NCBI RefSeq assembly: GCF_000757885.1
Contig: NZ_JQCR01000003.1
Coordinates: 2,542,001-2,606,000 of the forward strand
Length of the DNA stretch: 64,000 nucleotides
Origin: Paenibacillus wynnii
GTDB lineage: Bacteria > Bacillota > Bacilli > Paenibacillales > Paenibacillaceae
Direction of reading: 5' to 3'
Shown: positions 28,091 to 36,721 of the stretch, one piece after another
Numbering within the stretch: the first letter of the stretch is position 1
Layout: every line of letters starts with the position of its first letter
The notes under the pieces: model-generated
What the model was told of the DNA's origin: nothing
What the model saw: the letters and a program-made list of their open reading frames with translations, nothing else
Databases searched by the model: none
Translations under genes and position numbers: made by a program

Positions 28091-28746
28091 TGGCTGCCTT
28101 CAGTGAAATTACTACCTAATATTTGATCAATCCTTGCTCTATCATAATTTAATATCCATTCTTTATAATCTCTATATATATTTATTAATGCAGTTTTTGA
28201 GTTAGAGACGACATCGCATCCCCTATCATCGTATACATGAAATATTGTTCCTGTAGTAACATTAACAAAAAAAACATCATGATAAATTTTTGGTTTGATC
28301 GCCACATCATTATTACAAATTGCTTTAATCATGCTCACATACTTAATGTCCCTTCCAAAACATTTTAAGATAAACCGATGTGTCTCAAAATCGTCTATTT
28401 CATATACATCCGCAAATACATATGGAATTACTTTATGCTTTAAGCCTTTTAATGCCTGTTTATTTGTAATATATCTGCGATAAACTTTAGGTTTTCGTCT
28501 TATTGGATTAGGCTTATCAGCAAAATGAGCATTCGTTACAACAAATATTTCATCGCTACCTTTATGCAGATATTTATAGATACTAATTGCCCTGTCATAA
28601 ACTTGCTTCATATATTGTTGCTTATCTATACTGAACATAGGTGGGTTCCCAAGCTCGAAACGAATCCCAATTTCCCAACTATGAAAGAGAGGCGGACATA
28701 GCATTAAGTCTGGAAAATGCTTATTCATATAATCATCAAGGGTCAT
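28081..28746 (-). CDS. DUF3885 domain-containing protein
   Basis: 221 aa. N-terminal half carries LFHSWEIGIRFELGNP and YDRAISIYKYLHKGSDEIFVVTN, characteristic of DUF3885. The C-terminal part includes VFFVNVTTGTIFHVYDDRGCDVV. Function unknown; common in Bacillales accessory regions. Confidence 0.75.
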   Translation of the reverse strand: MTLDDYMNKHFPDLMLCPPLFHSWEIGIRFELGNPPMFSIDKQQYMKQVYDRAISIYKYLHKGSDEIFVVTNAHFADKPNPIRRKPKVYRRYITNKQALKGLKHKVIPYVFADVYEIDDFETHRFILKCFGRDIKYVSMIKAICNNDVAIKPKIYHDVFFVNVTTGTIFHVYDDRGCDVVSNSKTALINIYRDYKEWILNYDRARIDQILGSNFTEGSHSI

Positions 28747-28814
28747 CTTACACCTCTTTTCATCGTCCTTGCAGCCATCTCATTAAACGTTCTTGTATCT
28801 TCTTCGAAATCCAT

Positions 28815-29354
28815 TTAAAAATTATCAATTATTTTAAATCTGTTATACCAAAATATTGCCTTTTCATGTGCCGTTGGGAATTTCGAATACAATATGCTGT
28901 CAACCGCACCAATAATGAAGTTGTTCTTTGCATAAAAACGGCAGGCAAATAGATTAACATCCTGCGTCTCAAGCATTAGACCCATTAAACTATTTTGTTT
29001 TGCCCACTCCACAGCCTTATTTATTAAAGCAGTCCCTATCCCTTTATTTCTACTCCCTTTAGCAACTGAAATTTCTTCTACTAAAGCAAACCCGTTCCAA
29101 TTTTCACGAAGTCTTATCTGGCCGGTGCATTGATCTTCTTCGTAATATAAGTAAACAGCTTTATTCTTATCATCAATATAACTGTTATCAATGCTTTCCA
29201 TTTCATATTGTTTAATATAGTGTTCCTCAAATATCTCTTCTAAATATGACCATATTCCATCTTCATACCTGGGAACAATTCTTCCGATAACAGTAAAACC
29301 GTCATAAGGCTTGTTATAATCATTTATATTTGATTGAGTCATTTTTTTTATCAT
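28815..29354 (-). CDS. GNAT-family N-acetyltransferase
   Basis: 179 aa from ATG 29354 behind AAGGAAG. CoA-binding segment ISVAKGSRNKGIGTALINKAVEWAK; LMLETQDVNLFACRFYAKNNFIIGA is the conserved C-terminal part, similar to streptothricin-type acetyltransferases, but resistance cannot be claimed. A shrunken attC-like remnant (28783-28812) lies downstream of it. Confidence 0.85.
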   Translation of the reverse strand: MIKKMTQSNINDYNKPYDGFTVIGRIVPRYEDGIWSYLEEIFEEHYIKQYEMESIDNSYIDDKNKAVYLYYEEDQCTGQIRLRENWNGFALVEEISVAKGSRNKGIGTALINKAVEWAKQNSLMGLMLETQDVNLFACRFYAKNNFIIGAVDSILYSKFPTAHEKAIFWYNRFKIIDNF

Positions 29355-29444
29355 TTGAACAACTTCCTTTATATAACTAATATATGATGTTGGCATAGTT
29401 GGGATTTCAAAGAAGGTTAACGATCTTCAAAATGAGGTCATTAA

Positions 29445-30239
29445 TTACATCCAGTCATCGAAATGTTCTCCAAGAAACTCAATTTCTTTCTCATAATGAG
29501 CAAGATGACCTTCCTCAACTAATTTTATAAATGCAGGATCTCCGGATGCGGCACGTTCAGATAATGTAGTGCACATGAATTTAATACGGGAAATTACCCA
29601 CTCCTTAAGGTCAGTTGGAACATCCGTTCCGTAGGAATCAAAGAATATTTCTATACGCCTTTTCCTCGCTAATGCATGCTTCTTTCTATTATAACTTTCA
29701 ACTTCGTGGTCATTTTGACTTGGTTCAAACTCTGCAAGTGGAACAGATGTATATAAAGTGTAAACAATGTCCCATATACGTGGACCTGGCCCTGACATGT
29801 CAAAATCGATGATCCCCACAGGAAGTTTATCTTTAAACACAACGTTATACAAAGCAGCATCATTATGGCAAACAACTTCATGTAAAGATCTCACTGGATA
29901 TTCATTTTTAGACTTCGTAGTTGGAATAAACCCAACAGTTGCGTCATGATATCTTCTTAAGAGCTTGGCAAGTTCGTATAAAACCTCATCCGACCACATG
30001 TATTTCTCAATTTCAGGGTAGTTATTCCCCGGAACTACTCCTTCAATGTAAGATAGAATCTCTCTATTCTTCTCATCTAATCCCAGATATCTAGGAGAAT
30101 AGGGATAGCCGACCATTTCAAGGTGTATTAGCGATTCATACACATAAGGATTGGAATTAGCCTCCCGACGAACTGTGTTCCCTACTTTCACGACCTTATT
30201 TATATTCCCACCAGTAAGAACTTCCTCCGTTTCTGACAA
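29445..30239 (-). CDS. Aminoglycoside phosphotransferase (APH)-fold kinase
   Basis: 264 aa. Catalytic loop VVCHNDAALYNVVF near residue 120 and GIIDFDMSGPGPRIWDIVY near 138 correspond to the HxDxxxxN and IDxD motifs of APH/choline kinases. The N-terminal lobe has GGNINKVVKVGNTVRRE. The substrate could be an aminoglycoside or an ordinary small metabolite; the sequence does not decide. Confidence 0.85.
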   Translation of the reverse strand: MSETEEVLTGGNINKVVKVGNTVRREANSNPYVYESLIHLEMVGYPYSPRYLGLDEKNREILSYIEGVVPGNNYPEIEKYMWSDEVLYELAKLLRRYHDATVGFIPTTKSKNEYPVRSLHEVVCHNDAALYNVVFKDKLPVGIIDFDMSGPGPRIWDIVYTLYTSVPLAEFEPSQNDHEVESYNRKKHALARKRRIEIFFDSYGTDVPTDLKEWVISRIKFMCTTLSERAASGDPAFIKLVEEGHLAHYEKEIEFLGEHFDDWM

Positions 30240-30264
30240 ATCTATTCCTCCTTTTGATTTTACC

Positions 30265-30340
30265 TACACTGAGGACCTTTAGGTCCGGCCGCGATGCGGT
30301 TGGGAGGTGCGGAGTGTCCCGACAATTACTTTTTCGATTA
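30265..30340 (-). repeat. Remnant centre of an attC-like site
   Basis: GGCCGCGATGCGGTTGGGAGGTGCGGAGTGTCCCGACAATTAC matches the middle arms of sites at 38076 and 44082. Both terminal boxes are missing. Confidence 0.55.
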
Positions 30341-30850
30341 ATCTACAAATACTATGTTTTCATAATGTTCGCCATCCCCTATATTATCTGAGGAAAGCCA
30401 TTCAAAATATCTTAATCCTAGTTTCTTTGCAATCAAATAAGCCGGTGGCTCTTCGCCCGTAAATTGAACTAAATCAAAGATCTCTTTTATATCTTCTGCA
30501 CTATTGCCTTGCTGCATAATCAATTCCCTCAGTAAAAATAAATCCAGATCATCCTTCTCAATAATCAGATCATCCGTCCAGTCGCACTTATAAGCAGATA
30601 CGATATCATCTTTTTCAAAAATTATTAGTTCCCAACCGTGGTCCTCCATATATGAATAATGAACTAATAAGCCAGGATTTAGTGAAACTATCGATTTACG
30701 GATATCAAAGGCAGGTCCTTGAATTAAAAAAGTAACCCAACCATTAGACTCAGGAAAAACGTATCCCTTGTTATTTGAAGCTCTTATTAAATCAATTACT
30801 TTTTGTTGGTCGTTTGTTTTTAAATGATAACTTGCACTGAACTCACTCAT
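30338..30850 (-). CDS. Hypothetical protein, 170 aa
   Basis: Soluble; begins MSEFSASYHLKTNDQQKVIDLI. YSYMEDHGWELIIFEKDDIVSAYKCDW in the middle and PAYLIAKKLGLRYFEWLSSD near the C-terminus. Resembles small proteins of accessory islands, family not named with confidence. Confidence 0.65.
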   Translation of the reverse strand: MSEFSASYHLKTNDQQKVIDLIRASNNKGYVFPESNGWVTFLIQGPAFDIRKSIVSLNPGLLVHYSYMEDHGWELIIFEKDDIVSAYKCDWTDDLIIEKDDLDLFLLRELIMQQGNSAEDIKEIFDLVQFTGEEPPAYLIAKKLGLRYFEWLSSDNIGDGEHYENIVFVD

Positions 30851-30891
30851 GATTCAACTCCTAATAAGATTTTGGTTTTATGCTTTTATGC

Positions 30892-31419
30892 TTAAACATT
30901 TTTTATTATCCAGTATCTTTTGATTACATTGCCATCCGCTTCTATGTATACTTTATCTGCCCTTCCGCCATTCTTAAGAATGACCTTCTCCGATGCGGTA
31001 TTCCAAGCATCACAGACAACTAAAACTTCTTCTATTCCTAATTTTTTCGTCTCACCCAGCGAAAGCTTCAGTAGAGTTGTTGCATAACCTTTTCCTCTTT
31101 CCGATGGACGGATCCCATACCCTATATGGCCACCAGCATTAAGCAAAAATTCTGATAACTGATGTCTTATATTCACAGCACCTAACACTCTATCACTGTC
31201 ATCAACTAACCAAAACGTTGAATCTGAAACCCAGCCTTCCGTTAACCCGACACCCATCTTATGATCATCCAGTAACTTGAGCATATCCTCAAAATCATTT
31301 GGGTCCCGACCAATAACCCAGGGCACCAGATCTTCGCCAGATTCTATCCATTCCTGATAAAAAGATAGGTATTCATTCTTTAAATCAAGATGAGGCTTAA
31401 CAAGTTTTAAGTGATTCAT
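30892..31419 (-). CDS. GNAT-family N-acetyltransferase
   Basis: 175 aa. Q/RxxGxG/A loop RPSERGKGYATTLLKLSLGETKKLGI near residue 104, and CDAWNTASEKVILKNGGRADK as the C-terminal element. Related to YjdJ/ElaA-like GNATs predicted to act on small molecules. Upstream of it is the first well-preserved attC-like site. Confidence 0.87.
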   Translation of the reverse strand: MNHLKLVKPHLDLKNEYLSFYQEWIESGEDLVPWVIGRDPNDFEDMLKLLDDHKMGVGLTEGWVSDSTFWLVDDSDRVLGAVNIRHQLSEFLLNAGGHIGYGIRPSERGKGYATTLLKLSLGETKKLGIEEVLVVCDAWNTASEKVILKNGGRADKVYIEADGNVIKRYWIIKNV

Positions 31420-31458
31420 GTCTACCGTCCTTTAAAAGATTTGGTTTAAGAAGGTATT

Positions 31459-31543
31459 GCGCATAACCCGCATTCACGAACCCGAGAGGCTTACCATCAT
31501 AATTCTTAGCGGCTGCGATGCCTGAATACGATGTTAACGGAAG
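31459..31543 (-). repeat. attC-like site 1 (internally deleted)
   Basis: GCATAACCCGCATTCACGAACCCGAGAGGCTTA at left, CCTGAATACGATGTTAACGGAAG at right. Only 85 bp; the second arm is lost. Confidence 0.75.
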
Positions 31544-31577
31544 TTATTGACCTCTGTGAAAATTCTGTTAAGCTCTC

Positions 31578-31715
31578 TTATCTTATTTCATCTATTAAAA
31601 TATCTAGCTTCCTTGATGACTTTGATCCATCAATTGCACTTCGAATTATAAATACAAGAACTAAAAGACTAATTACTAATGCAACCAATCCATATAAAAT
31701 AGATAAGTCTTCCAT
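31578..31715 (-). CDS. Small single-span membrane protein, 45 aa
   Basis: Starts at ATG 31715 behind AAAGGGGAGAATCTA. One hydrophobic helix (LYGLVALVISLLVLVFII) followed by a basic segment and IDGSKSSRKLDILIDEIR. It is in frame with a longer upstream reading frame, but the strong ribosome site points to this start. Confidence 0.6.
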   Translation of the reverse strand: MEDLSILYGLVALVISLLVLVFIIRSAIDGSKSSRKLDILIDEIR

Positions 31716-31988
31716 TAGATTCTCCCCTTTGTTATTAGATTCACTTTGGTCTATAGAATATGCACTGATTTCCTTATCATTACTTTGAAATTGGTTTGCT
31801 CCGTTTATGTATGACGAATCGCCCCAAGGTGAATTATGAGGTACTTCAAAAAAAGAACATTCAATAAATTTCAAGATACTTTGTTGATACGTGTTACATG
31901 GACCGTCTAAAGAAATATTCAAAGTAAGAACCAGGGTAAACGTATTCCAATCGTAATTTATTTCTTTAAGTTCTGAATCATGAAAATA
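31716..31988 (-). pseudogene. 5'-truncated cassette protein fused to a grpB scrap
   Basis: Reads FHDSELKEINYDWNTFTLVLTL ... HNSPWGDSSYINGANQF. Similar FHDSE...PWG...IN proteins occur in accessory regions. Its own N-terminus is replaced by the first codons of grpB in a different frame, so it is a deletion product. Confidence 0.55.
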
Positions 31989-32055
31989 GTTTACGAAACA
32001 AGACAGGCCAATCATTATTTGAATCTTCTATGATTACTGATTTTAAATTCTTCAT
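31978..32055 (-). pseudogene. 5' fragment of a third grpB copy
   Basis: Begins MKNLKSVIIEDSNNDWPVLF at ATG 32055 exactly like the two intact copies at 37264 and 38037, keeps the same upstream leader and GGGGG-containing ribosome region, then leaves the grpB sequence after ~23 codons. Confidence 0.88.
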
Positions 32056-32093
32056 TGAAAAACCCCCAGAATAATATGTATTTACGAAGATTT

Positions 32094-32256
32094 CAGCTAA
32101 CGTTCCGCATTCCTGACGTTCAAGCAGCTTAAGTGACCAAAAAGAACGGGTAGTCAGACTTAGCTGGTTGAATGTATCGCTTGAATAGTCTCCCTGAAAA
32201 TCCTTCTTAGCGATCAAGGGCGAATGCCCGCAGTAGGAATGTTTTGTTATGTGTTA
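32094..32256 (-). repeat. attC-like site 2
   Basis: CAGCTAACG left, GTTATGTG right. Inner stem CATTCCTG / CAGTAGGAATG; arms TCAAGCAGCTTAAG / CTTAGCTGGTTGAA and ATCGC / GCGAT; GGGCGAATGCCC hairpin. Confidence 0.9.
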
Positions 32257-32570
32257 GAAATTAACAAAATCCCTCTATAATAATCAAAGTCATTATAATA
32301 TATTTCATGAATACTGTTTGAGGTAGACCATTCAACTTCGATTAAATCTTCAGTATCTAGCTCTATTACTTCTTTAAAGTTATGGTCATTTTTAACTACC
32401 TTAAAAATATTCTTTCTTATCCCATAGTTAACTATATTTTTTATATCATCAACATTATAGTTTAAATTATTCGAAAAAAAATTGATAATCGTGCTGATCT
32501 GCGCATCTTCTTCAGCTATAAATCTCAAGAAATTCAACAGATCATCTTTATTGAAGTAAGTTTTCTTCAT
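32247..32570 (-). CDS. Hypothetical protein, 107 aa
   Basis: Starts MKKTYFNKDDLLNFLRFIAEEDAQIS; helical N-terminal half and a Glu/Asp-rich end. The TAA stop codon is supplied by the TAAC terminal box of attC-like site 2, so gene and site are physically merged. No family recognised. Confidence 0.65.
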   Translation of the reverse strand: MKKTYFNKDDLLNFLRFIAEEDAQISTIINFFSNNLNYNVDDIKNIVNYGIRKNIFKVVKNDHNFKEVIELDTEDLIEVEWSTSNSIHEIYYNDFDYYRGILLISNT

Positions 32571-32647
32571 TGAATAATCCTCCCAACAAGTTTTATTCTT
32601 TTATTTTAATCATCTGTTGAATCTGCATTCTTCTATAGCGTATCTTT

Positions 32648-32761
32648 CGGATAACGTATTCCTGAATCCGTCAGGTTTATCTGAAGTCCAAACTTCCTTG
32701 CTTTAGCTTCTGCAGATCAAGGAGCGAATGCGACGCAGTAGGAATATGGCGTTATCCGATG
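32648..32761 (-). repeat. attC-like site 3
   Basis: CGGATAACGTATTCCTGAA left, GCAGTAGGAATATGGCGTTATCCGATG right. Terminal boxes pair both within the site and with site 4's left end. Confidence 0.88.
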
Positions 32762-32948
32762 CACCTGGCACATAGAGATACTTACAATTCAATCTTTATA
32801 TTCCTCAATCTTTATAGCTCTTCGATCTGTATAGCACTTCGATCTTTACAGCTTTTTGATCTTTATAGATATAAAGATCAGTTATGATCAGAATCTCCGC
32901 CCATCCGAGTATCATATTTAATCATTTCTATAGGTGTTTCAGGTGTTT
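32762..32948. repeat. ORF-less cassette with short tandem repeats
   Basis: About 190 bp between sites 3 and 4. Positions 32790-32880 hold five diverged ~17-bp repeats of the type CGATCTTTATAGCTCTT, closing with GATCTTTATAGATATAAAGATC, a palindrome. No convincing coding sequence; the overlapping 82-codon minus frame runs through site 4 and is rejected. Confidence 0.7.
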
Positions 32949-33068
32949 CGGATAACGTTCCCGTATTCACGAACCCGTAGGGTTGTCTGCTTGACACCAC
33001 TCCTAGAATTATCACCTTGTAGACCCAGGGCCGAATGGCCCGCAGCGTGAATATATTGTTATCTGATG
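32949..33068 (-). repeat. attC-like site 4
   Basis: CGGATAACG left, GTTATCTGATG right; inner stem GTATTCACG / CGTGAATAT. First arm (GAGAGGCTT) missing, second arm GTCTGC / GTAGAC and GGGCCGAATGGCCC hairpin present. Confidence 0.9.
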
Positions 33069-33100
33069 CCAGTGTCACCCATGAGTTACTTTCATGATCT

Positions 33101-33547
33101 CTATATCCATCTATAGATTTTTCCACTAGTTACTTTTATTCTGTTCATTCTTGCCCAATGTTTTAATTCCTCTATGTTCCCTTCTTCATTATTCTTGAAT
33201 CTAAAATGTAAATTCCTTGAAACTAATTTCCTTCCATATAGCTTGATACCGATACTCTGTACAAAATAACCTTGTATTATAATCTTTTCGATTTTTTGTA
33301 TTGGTACTTCAATATGATTTATCTTAATTGCATTTTCTGTGATTTCTAGCTCACTATTTTTTCTTAAGATCCTCTTCAATAGCATTACTACTTGTATTAC
33401 GCTACCTAAAAATAAGATAATGACAAAAAAAACAGATAAAAAATCATCTTTTCGAAGTACTAATAATAGTAAGTAAGTAGTTAATATAGAACTGATCACT
33501 TGGATATACCCTGATTTAGGTATTTTGATTTCATATTTCTTATTCAT
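33101..33547 (-). CDS. Two-TM membrane protein with PH-like domain
   Basis: 148 aa from MNKKYEIKIPKSG (33547). Hydrophobic residues ~15-60 form two helices; then LEITENAIKINHIEVPIQKIEKIIIQG, typical of bacterial PH-like or STM3941-type cytosolic domains. Function unknown. Confidence 0.65.
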   Translation of the reverse strand: MNKKYEIKIPKSGYIQVISSILTTYLLLLVLRKDDFLSVFFVIILFLGSVIQVVMLLKRILRKNSELEITENAIKINHIEVPIQKIEKIIIQGYFVQSIGIKLYGRKLVSRNLHFRFKNNEEGNIEELKHWARMNRIKVTSGKIYRWI

Positions 33548-33577
33548 GTTCTGGTTTATTCCCTTTCTCACTGGTTT

Positions 33578-33744
33578 CAGATAACGTTGTTGTATTCACG
33601 AACCCGAGAGGCTTAAGGCGCGAAAGCGCCGGGTCGAAGACTTAGCCTCGCAGGAGTTGATCGCCTGACTTGCTTCCTGGCTTCTTAACTTCTGGCGATC
33701 CAAGGGCCGAATGGCCCGCAGCGTGAATACGTTGTTATCTGATG
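33578..33744 (-). repeat. attC-like site 5
   Basis: CAGATAACG left, GTTATCTGATG right. Arms GAACCCGAGAGGCTTAAGGCGC...; GATCGCC / GGCGATC; GGGCCGAATGGCCC hairpin. Fully preserved. Confidence 0.92.
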
Positions 33745-33813
33745 GGCACGACTTCTTCGAAGCACTTACAAGTCTTATAGTAGCTTTGTTATTTATTTAA
33801 TTTCACTTAATTT

Positions 33814-34104
33814 CTAGTCAGGCATTCTCATAATTGCAGCTTTTAAAGCACTTGTTCCATCAGTTGTTCTTAAGTAATCAATTGGTTTTTCATTTTCTAA
33901 TACAGGTACATTTTTATTTATCCATTCCACCGTGTAGCCTCCTAATTTACAGAGCAACACAATCTGGATGTCATTAGGCAAACCTAATTTACTGATTTCT
34001 TCTTTCAGGTTTTCGTCAATTTTCATATAATCAATTATTTGGTATGCATTTACGAATTTATTCCATGCTTCTTCTTCAAATTGCGCTAGATAAAATTCCT
34101 TCAT
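33814..34104 (-). CDS. Small protein resembling MbcA/ParS/Xre toxin-binding domain
   Basis: 96 aa. C-terminal segment VEWINKNVPVLENEKPIDYL followed by TDGTSALKAAIMRMPD matches the pattern of DUF2384-type antitoxin C-domains (W-x-N...P...G...P.DLL). No HTH and no adjacent RES-type toxin in this cassette, so it may be an orphan. Confidence 0.55.
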   Translation of the reverse strand: MKEFYLAQFEEEAWNKFVNAYQIIDYMKIDENLKEEISKLGLPNDIQIVLLCKLGGYTVEWINKNVPVLENEKPIDYLRTTDGTSALKAAIMRMPD

Positions 34105-34138
34105 GAAATCCCTCCAGATATATTTATTCCGCGCCTTT

Positions 34139-34312
34139 CAGATAACGTTCCCGTATTCACGACGCAGAGAGGTTTAAGGCAGCGTAAGCTGCCGGGTCCG
34201 ACAGGACTTAGCCTCGCAGGTGTGTCCGCCTGAATCAACTTCTTCGAAATCCAACTGGCGGACCGAGGGTCGACGAAGGCGAACCGATGCGTGAATATAT
34301 TGTTATGAGTAG
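34139..34312 (-). repeat. attC-like site 6
   Basis: CAGATAACG left, GTTATGAGTAG right: mismatched inside the site, but the right box is complementary to the CTCATAAC that opens site 7. Arms GTCCGCC / GGCGGAC. Confidence 0.92.
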
Positions 34313-34334
34313 TCCCCGCCTTCTTCGAGTACCT

Positions 34335-34916
34335 TCAAACTATCACTGCCTTCATTAAGGGTAGTATTTTATGGGTTATGAATCGTCCTGGACGAAGTTC
34401 GTCAACAGAATAAAACATAGCAATTTCCTTGGCCTGAAAACTTATTTCATTAAAATCATCATTTAACTCGTTCTTAGTTTCTGAAAGTTCTTTATATTGA
34501 TCATGTCCAAAAGTTAGTGTCGAATGGAAATGAAAACATTCCCCATCAGGACCAGAATTCGGAATCGAAAACCTTTTCATTAAATCACTATTTAATCTGT
34601 TATGAATTTCTCGAAGTTTTTGATTCTCTTGAATATCCATCCACAAAACTTGAGTTTCATTCTCTCCGTTCTTCATATTTATTAAGTCTATTGCTTTAAA
34701 AGTGATCTCAAAAGAGCTTAGACTCAAAGCAAGTTTTTCAAAATAATTCTCGATCTCCTCAATTTGCGATACATGGAAAGATTGTTTTAAAGAGATATGT
34801 TGAGGTAACAGTGATGACTCAATGTTTACGTGCTGTTCTTTAATTAACTTATAAATTATCTTTCTTACTCTATTGTGAACTTCATAATCTAATAAAAGTG
34901 CAAAACAAACATACAT
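34335..34916 (-). CDS. 2H phosphoesterase (2'-5' RNA ligase-like)
   Basis: 193 aa. The two His motifs are present: HISLK near residue 40 and HSTLTFG near residue 132. 2H enzymes open or close 2',3'-cyclic or 2'-5' phosphodiesters. Substrate unknown; RNA-end or cyclic-nucleotide chemistry are both possible. Confidence 0.8.
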   Translation of the reverse strand: MYVCFALLLDYEVHNRVRKIIYKLIKEQHVNIESSLLPQHISLKQSFHVSQIEEIENYFEKLALSLSSFEITFKAIDLINMKNGENETQVLWMDIQENQKLREIHNRLNSDLMKRFSIPNSGPDGECFHFHSTLTFGHDQYKELSETKNELNDDFNEISFQAKEIAMFYSVDELRPGRFITHKILPLMKAVIV

Positions 34917-34955
34917 TGTATTCTCTCCTTTACTTTTAAGTCTTAGCGGGGATTT

Positions 34956-35146
34956 CTCATAACGTTCTTGTATTCACGACGTCCCTCCACCTTAAGCCCG
35001 AAGGGCGGCCGCGATGCGGTTAGGTGGAGGGATGTGTCCGGCTGAATTTACTTCCCTGTTACTGAAATGCCTCGTCGAATCTACTTCTAACTTCTGCCGG
35101 ACCGAGGGCCGAATGGCCCGAAGCGTGAATATGGTGTTATGTGATG
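34956..35146 (-). repeat. attC-like site 7
   Basis: CTCATAACG left, GTTATGTGATG right. Uses the alternative arm TCCCTCCACCTTAAG / GTTAGGTGGAGGGA and GTCCGGC / GCCGGAC. Confidence 0.92.
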
Positions 35147-35163
35147 CACCCGACTTCTCTGAA

Positions 35164-35760
35164 TTACTCAAAGTAAATTATTTGTATTCTCTCTTCGTTC
35201 TTTATTCCAAGTGCTATATAGTTCTTTTCTTGATCAATTTGTTTCATAAGCTCAGTTGGATTAATTTTTTTGTAACTATAAACTTTATCTGGCCAAGTTT
35301 GTATCTCAGAAATAAGTCCTAAAACATCTTCTTCAATGGCTACTGAACCTGCAATTCCATTAAAGTAATTCATCAAATCAGAAAGTAAGGTTACAAAATG
35401 ATGATATTCCTCAGCTTGTATTCCCTTCTGCCCCCATTCAGGAGCATCAAATTCACTTCCGTAAAAACAAAAATCCAATAATAGTGTCTCTTCAGCAACT
35501 TGATTAATAAATAATAGTGCTTTTCTCTTGCTGAGTACTTCAAAATATATATTTATATTGATAGAGTGTATGTGTTGAGAATCGAGGTTATTTTCATCGA
35601 ATAAATATCCGGATTTATATTCGTTTATCTTCAATTCGATGTTCTCTTCAATAATATCAATGTCTTTATGCTTGGAAATCTCAGATATTAAACTATTGAT
35701 GTCGACTTCCTTGGTTATAAGACTAACTTCAAACAATGGACCACCTTGTAACCACTGCAT
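35164..35760 (-). CDS. Hypothetical protein, 198 aa
   Basis: Begins MQWLQGGPLFEVSLITKEVD. Acidic, soluble; FYGSEFDAPEWGQKGIQAEE in the middle, and a C-terminal ERIQIIYFE strand. Family not recognised. Confidence 0.65.
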   Translation of the reverse strand: MQWLQGGPLFEVSLITKEVDINSLISEISKHKDIDIIEENIELKINEYKSGYLFDENNLDSQHIHSININIYFEVLSKRKALLFINQVAEETLLLDFCFYGSEFDAPEWGQKGIQAEEYHHFVTLLSDLMNYFNGIAGSVAIEEDVLGLISEIQTWPDKVYSYKKINPTELMKQIDQEKNYIALGIKNEERIQIIYFE

Positions 35761-35786
35761 AATTACTTCCTCTCTTTCGGGTGTTT

Positions 35787-35937
35787 CACATAACGTTCTT
35801 GTATTCGCGACGTCATACCCCTTAGATAGCTCTTATCTTAGGGGTATGGATGTGTCCGGCTAATTCCACTTCTCCGAAATCCCACTGCCGGACCGAGGGA
35901 CGAATGTCCCGATGCGCGAATATGGTGTTATGCGTAG
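35787..35937 (-). repeat. attC-like site 8
   Basis: CACATAACG left, GTTATGCGTAG right. Inner stem GTATTCGCG / CGCGAATAT is a double compensatory variant of TTCACG / CGTGAA. Arms ATACCCCTTAGAT / ATCTTAGGGGTAT and CCGGAC. Confidence 0.92.
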
Positions 35938-35953
35938 TTACCGTCTTCTTGAA

Positions 35954-36466
35954 TTACTTACAAACTGTTTCTTTATCTCTCAATGTAAAATACATTAGGT
36001 TGTCCTTCAATTCACTCTCTTGATTAAATCCCATCTTCTCTAAAAGCCTCTGCGACTGGAGATTTTCTACTTCCGTTGTCGCTTCAATATAATCTAGCTT
36101 CATTAAGTCAAATCCGATTCGGGTAATCTTCATCAAAGCTTCCTGCATAAGTCCCCTACCCCAGTAATTCGGGGACAAATCAAAACCTATTTCAGCTTTT
36201 GTTTCTAAAATCTCTGTTGACCAGCAATGAAAACCGCAAGTCCCGATAAGTTCATCATTCTCTTTATTAAATAACCCATATCTACAGCCTGAGTCATGTA
36301 TATGGAAAGCAATAATCTCTTCTGCCTCTCGTAAATCTTTACATACCTCAATATCCATAAATCTCGTTACCTCAGGATATGAAAAATGTTTATAAACTGC
36401 TTCAACATCATCTAAAGTAAGTTCTCTCATGAATAGTCTTTCGGTTTCAATATTCGGGTAATTCAC
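35954..36466 (-). CDS. GNAT-family N-acetyltransferase (RimJ/RimL type)
   Basis: 170 aa. ETERLFMRELTLDDVEAVYKHF at the N-terminus, LIGTCGFHCW, then EIGFDLSPNYWGRGLMQEAL and NLQSQRLLEKMGF. Acetyltransf_3 subfamily, which acts on protein N-termini or small amines. Similar to the broken copy at 49625-50169. Confidence 0.88.
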   Translation of the reverse strand: MNYPNIETERLFMRELTLDDVEAVYKHFSYPEVTRFMDIEVCKDLREAEEIIAFHIHDSGCRYGLFNKENDELIGTCGFHCWSTEILETKAEIGFDLSPNYWGRGLMQEALMKITRIGFDLMKLDYIEATTEVENLQSQRLLEKMGFNQESELKDNLMYFTLRDKETVCK

Positions 36467-36529
36467 TATAAACTACCGCCTTTGTTTTTGATTTATTGGT
36501 TTAGATCTTTATGATCCTTACGGTAATTA

Positions 36530-36698
36530 CGCATAACGTTGTTGTATTCACGAACCCGAGAGGCTTAAGGCAGCGCCAGCTACCTGGTGGCTCAGCCACT
36601 TACCCTCGCAGGGTTGTCTGCTGAATCCGCTTCCTCGAAATCCCTCGGGCAGACCAAGGGGCGTTAGCCCCGCAGCGTGAATACGGTGTTAGCTGATG
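36530..36698 (-). repeat. attC-like site 9
   Basis: CGCATAACG left, GTTAGCTGATG right. Near-identical to site 10 because both belong to duplicated grpB cassettes; differs by several substitutions in the first arm. Confidence 0.93.
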
Positions 36699-36721
36699 TC
36701 TTCGTCTTCCTGAGTTACATT

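Noticed and set aside
29400..29445. Possible attC-like site (GGTTAACGATC) before the APH-like gene
   Set aside because: Only the six-base box resembles a site; no inner stem or arms could be found.
32878..33126. 82-codon minus-strand frame across attC-like site 4
   Set aside because: It runs through the whole recombination site, has no ribosome site and no family likeness; a chance open frame.
33814..34104. Complete toxin-antitoxin pair around the MbcA/ParS/Xre-like gene
   Set aside because: Only one gene is present in the cassette and no RES-type toxin follows; treated as an orphan domain.
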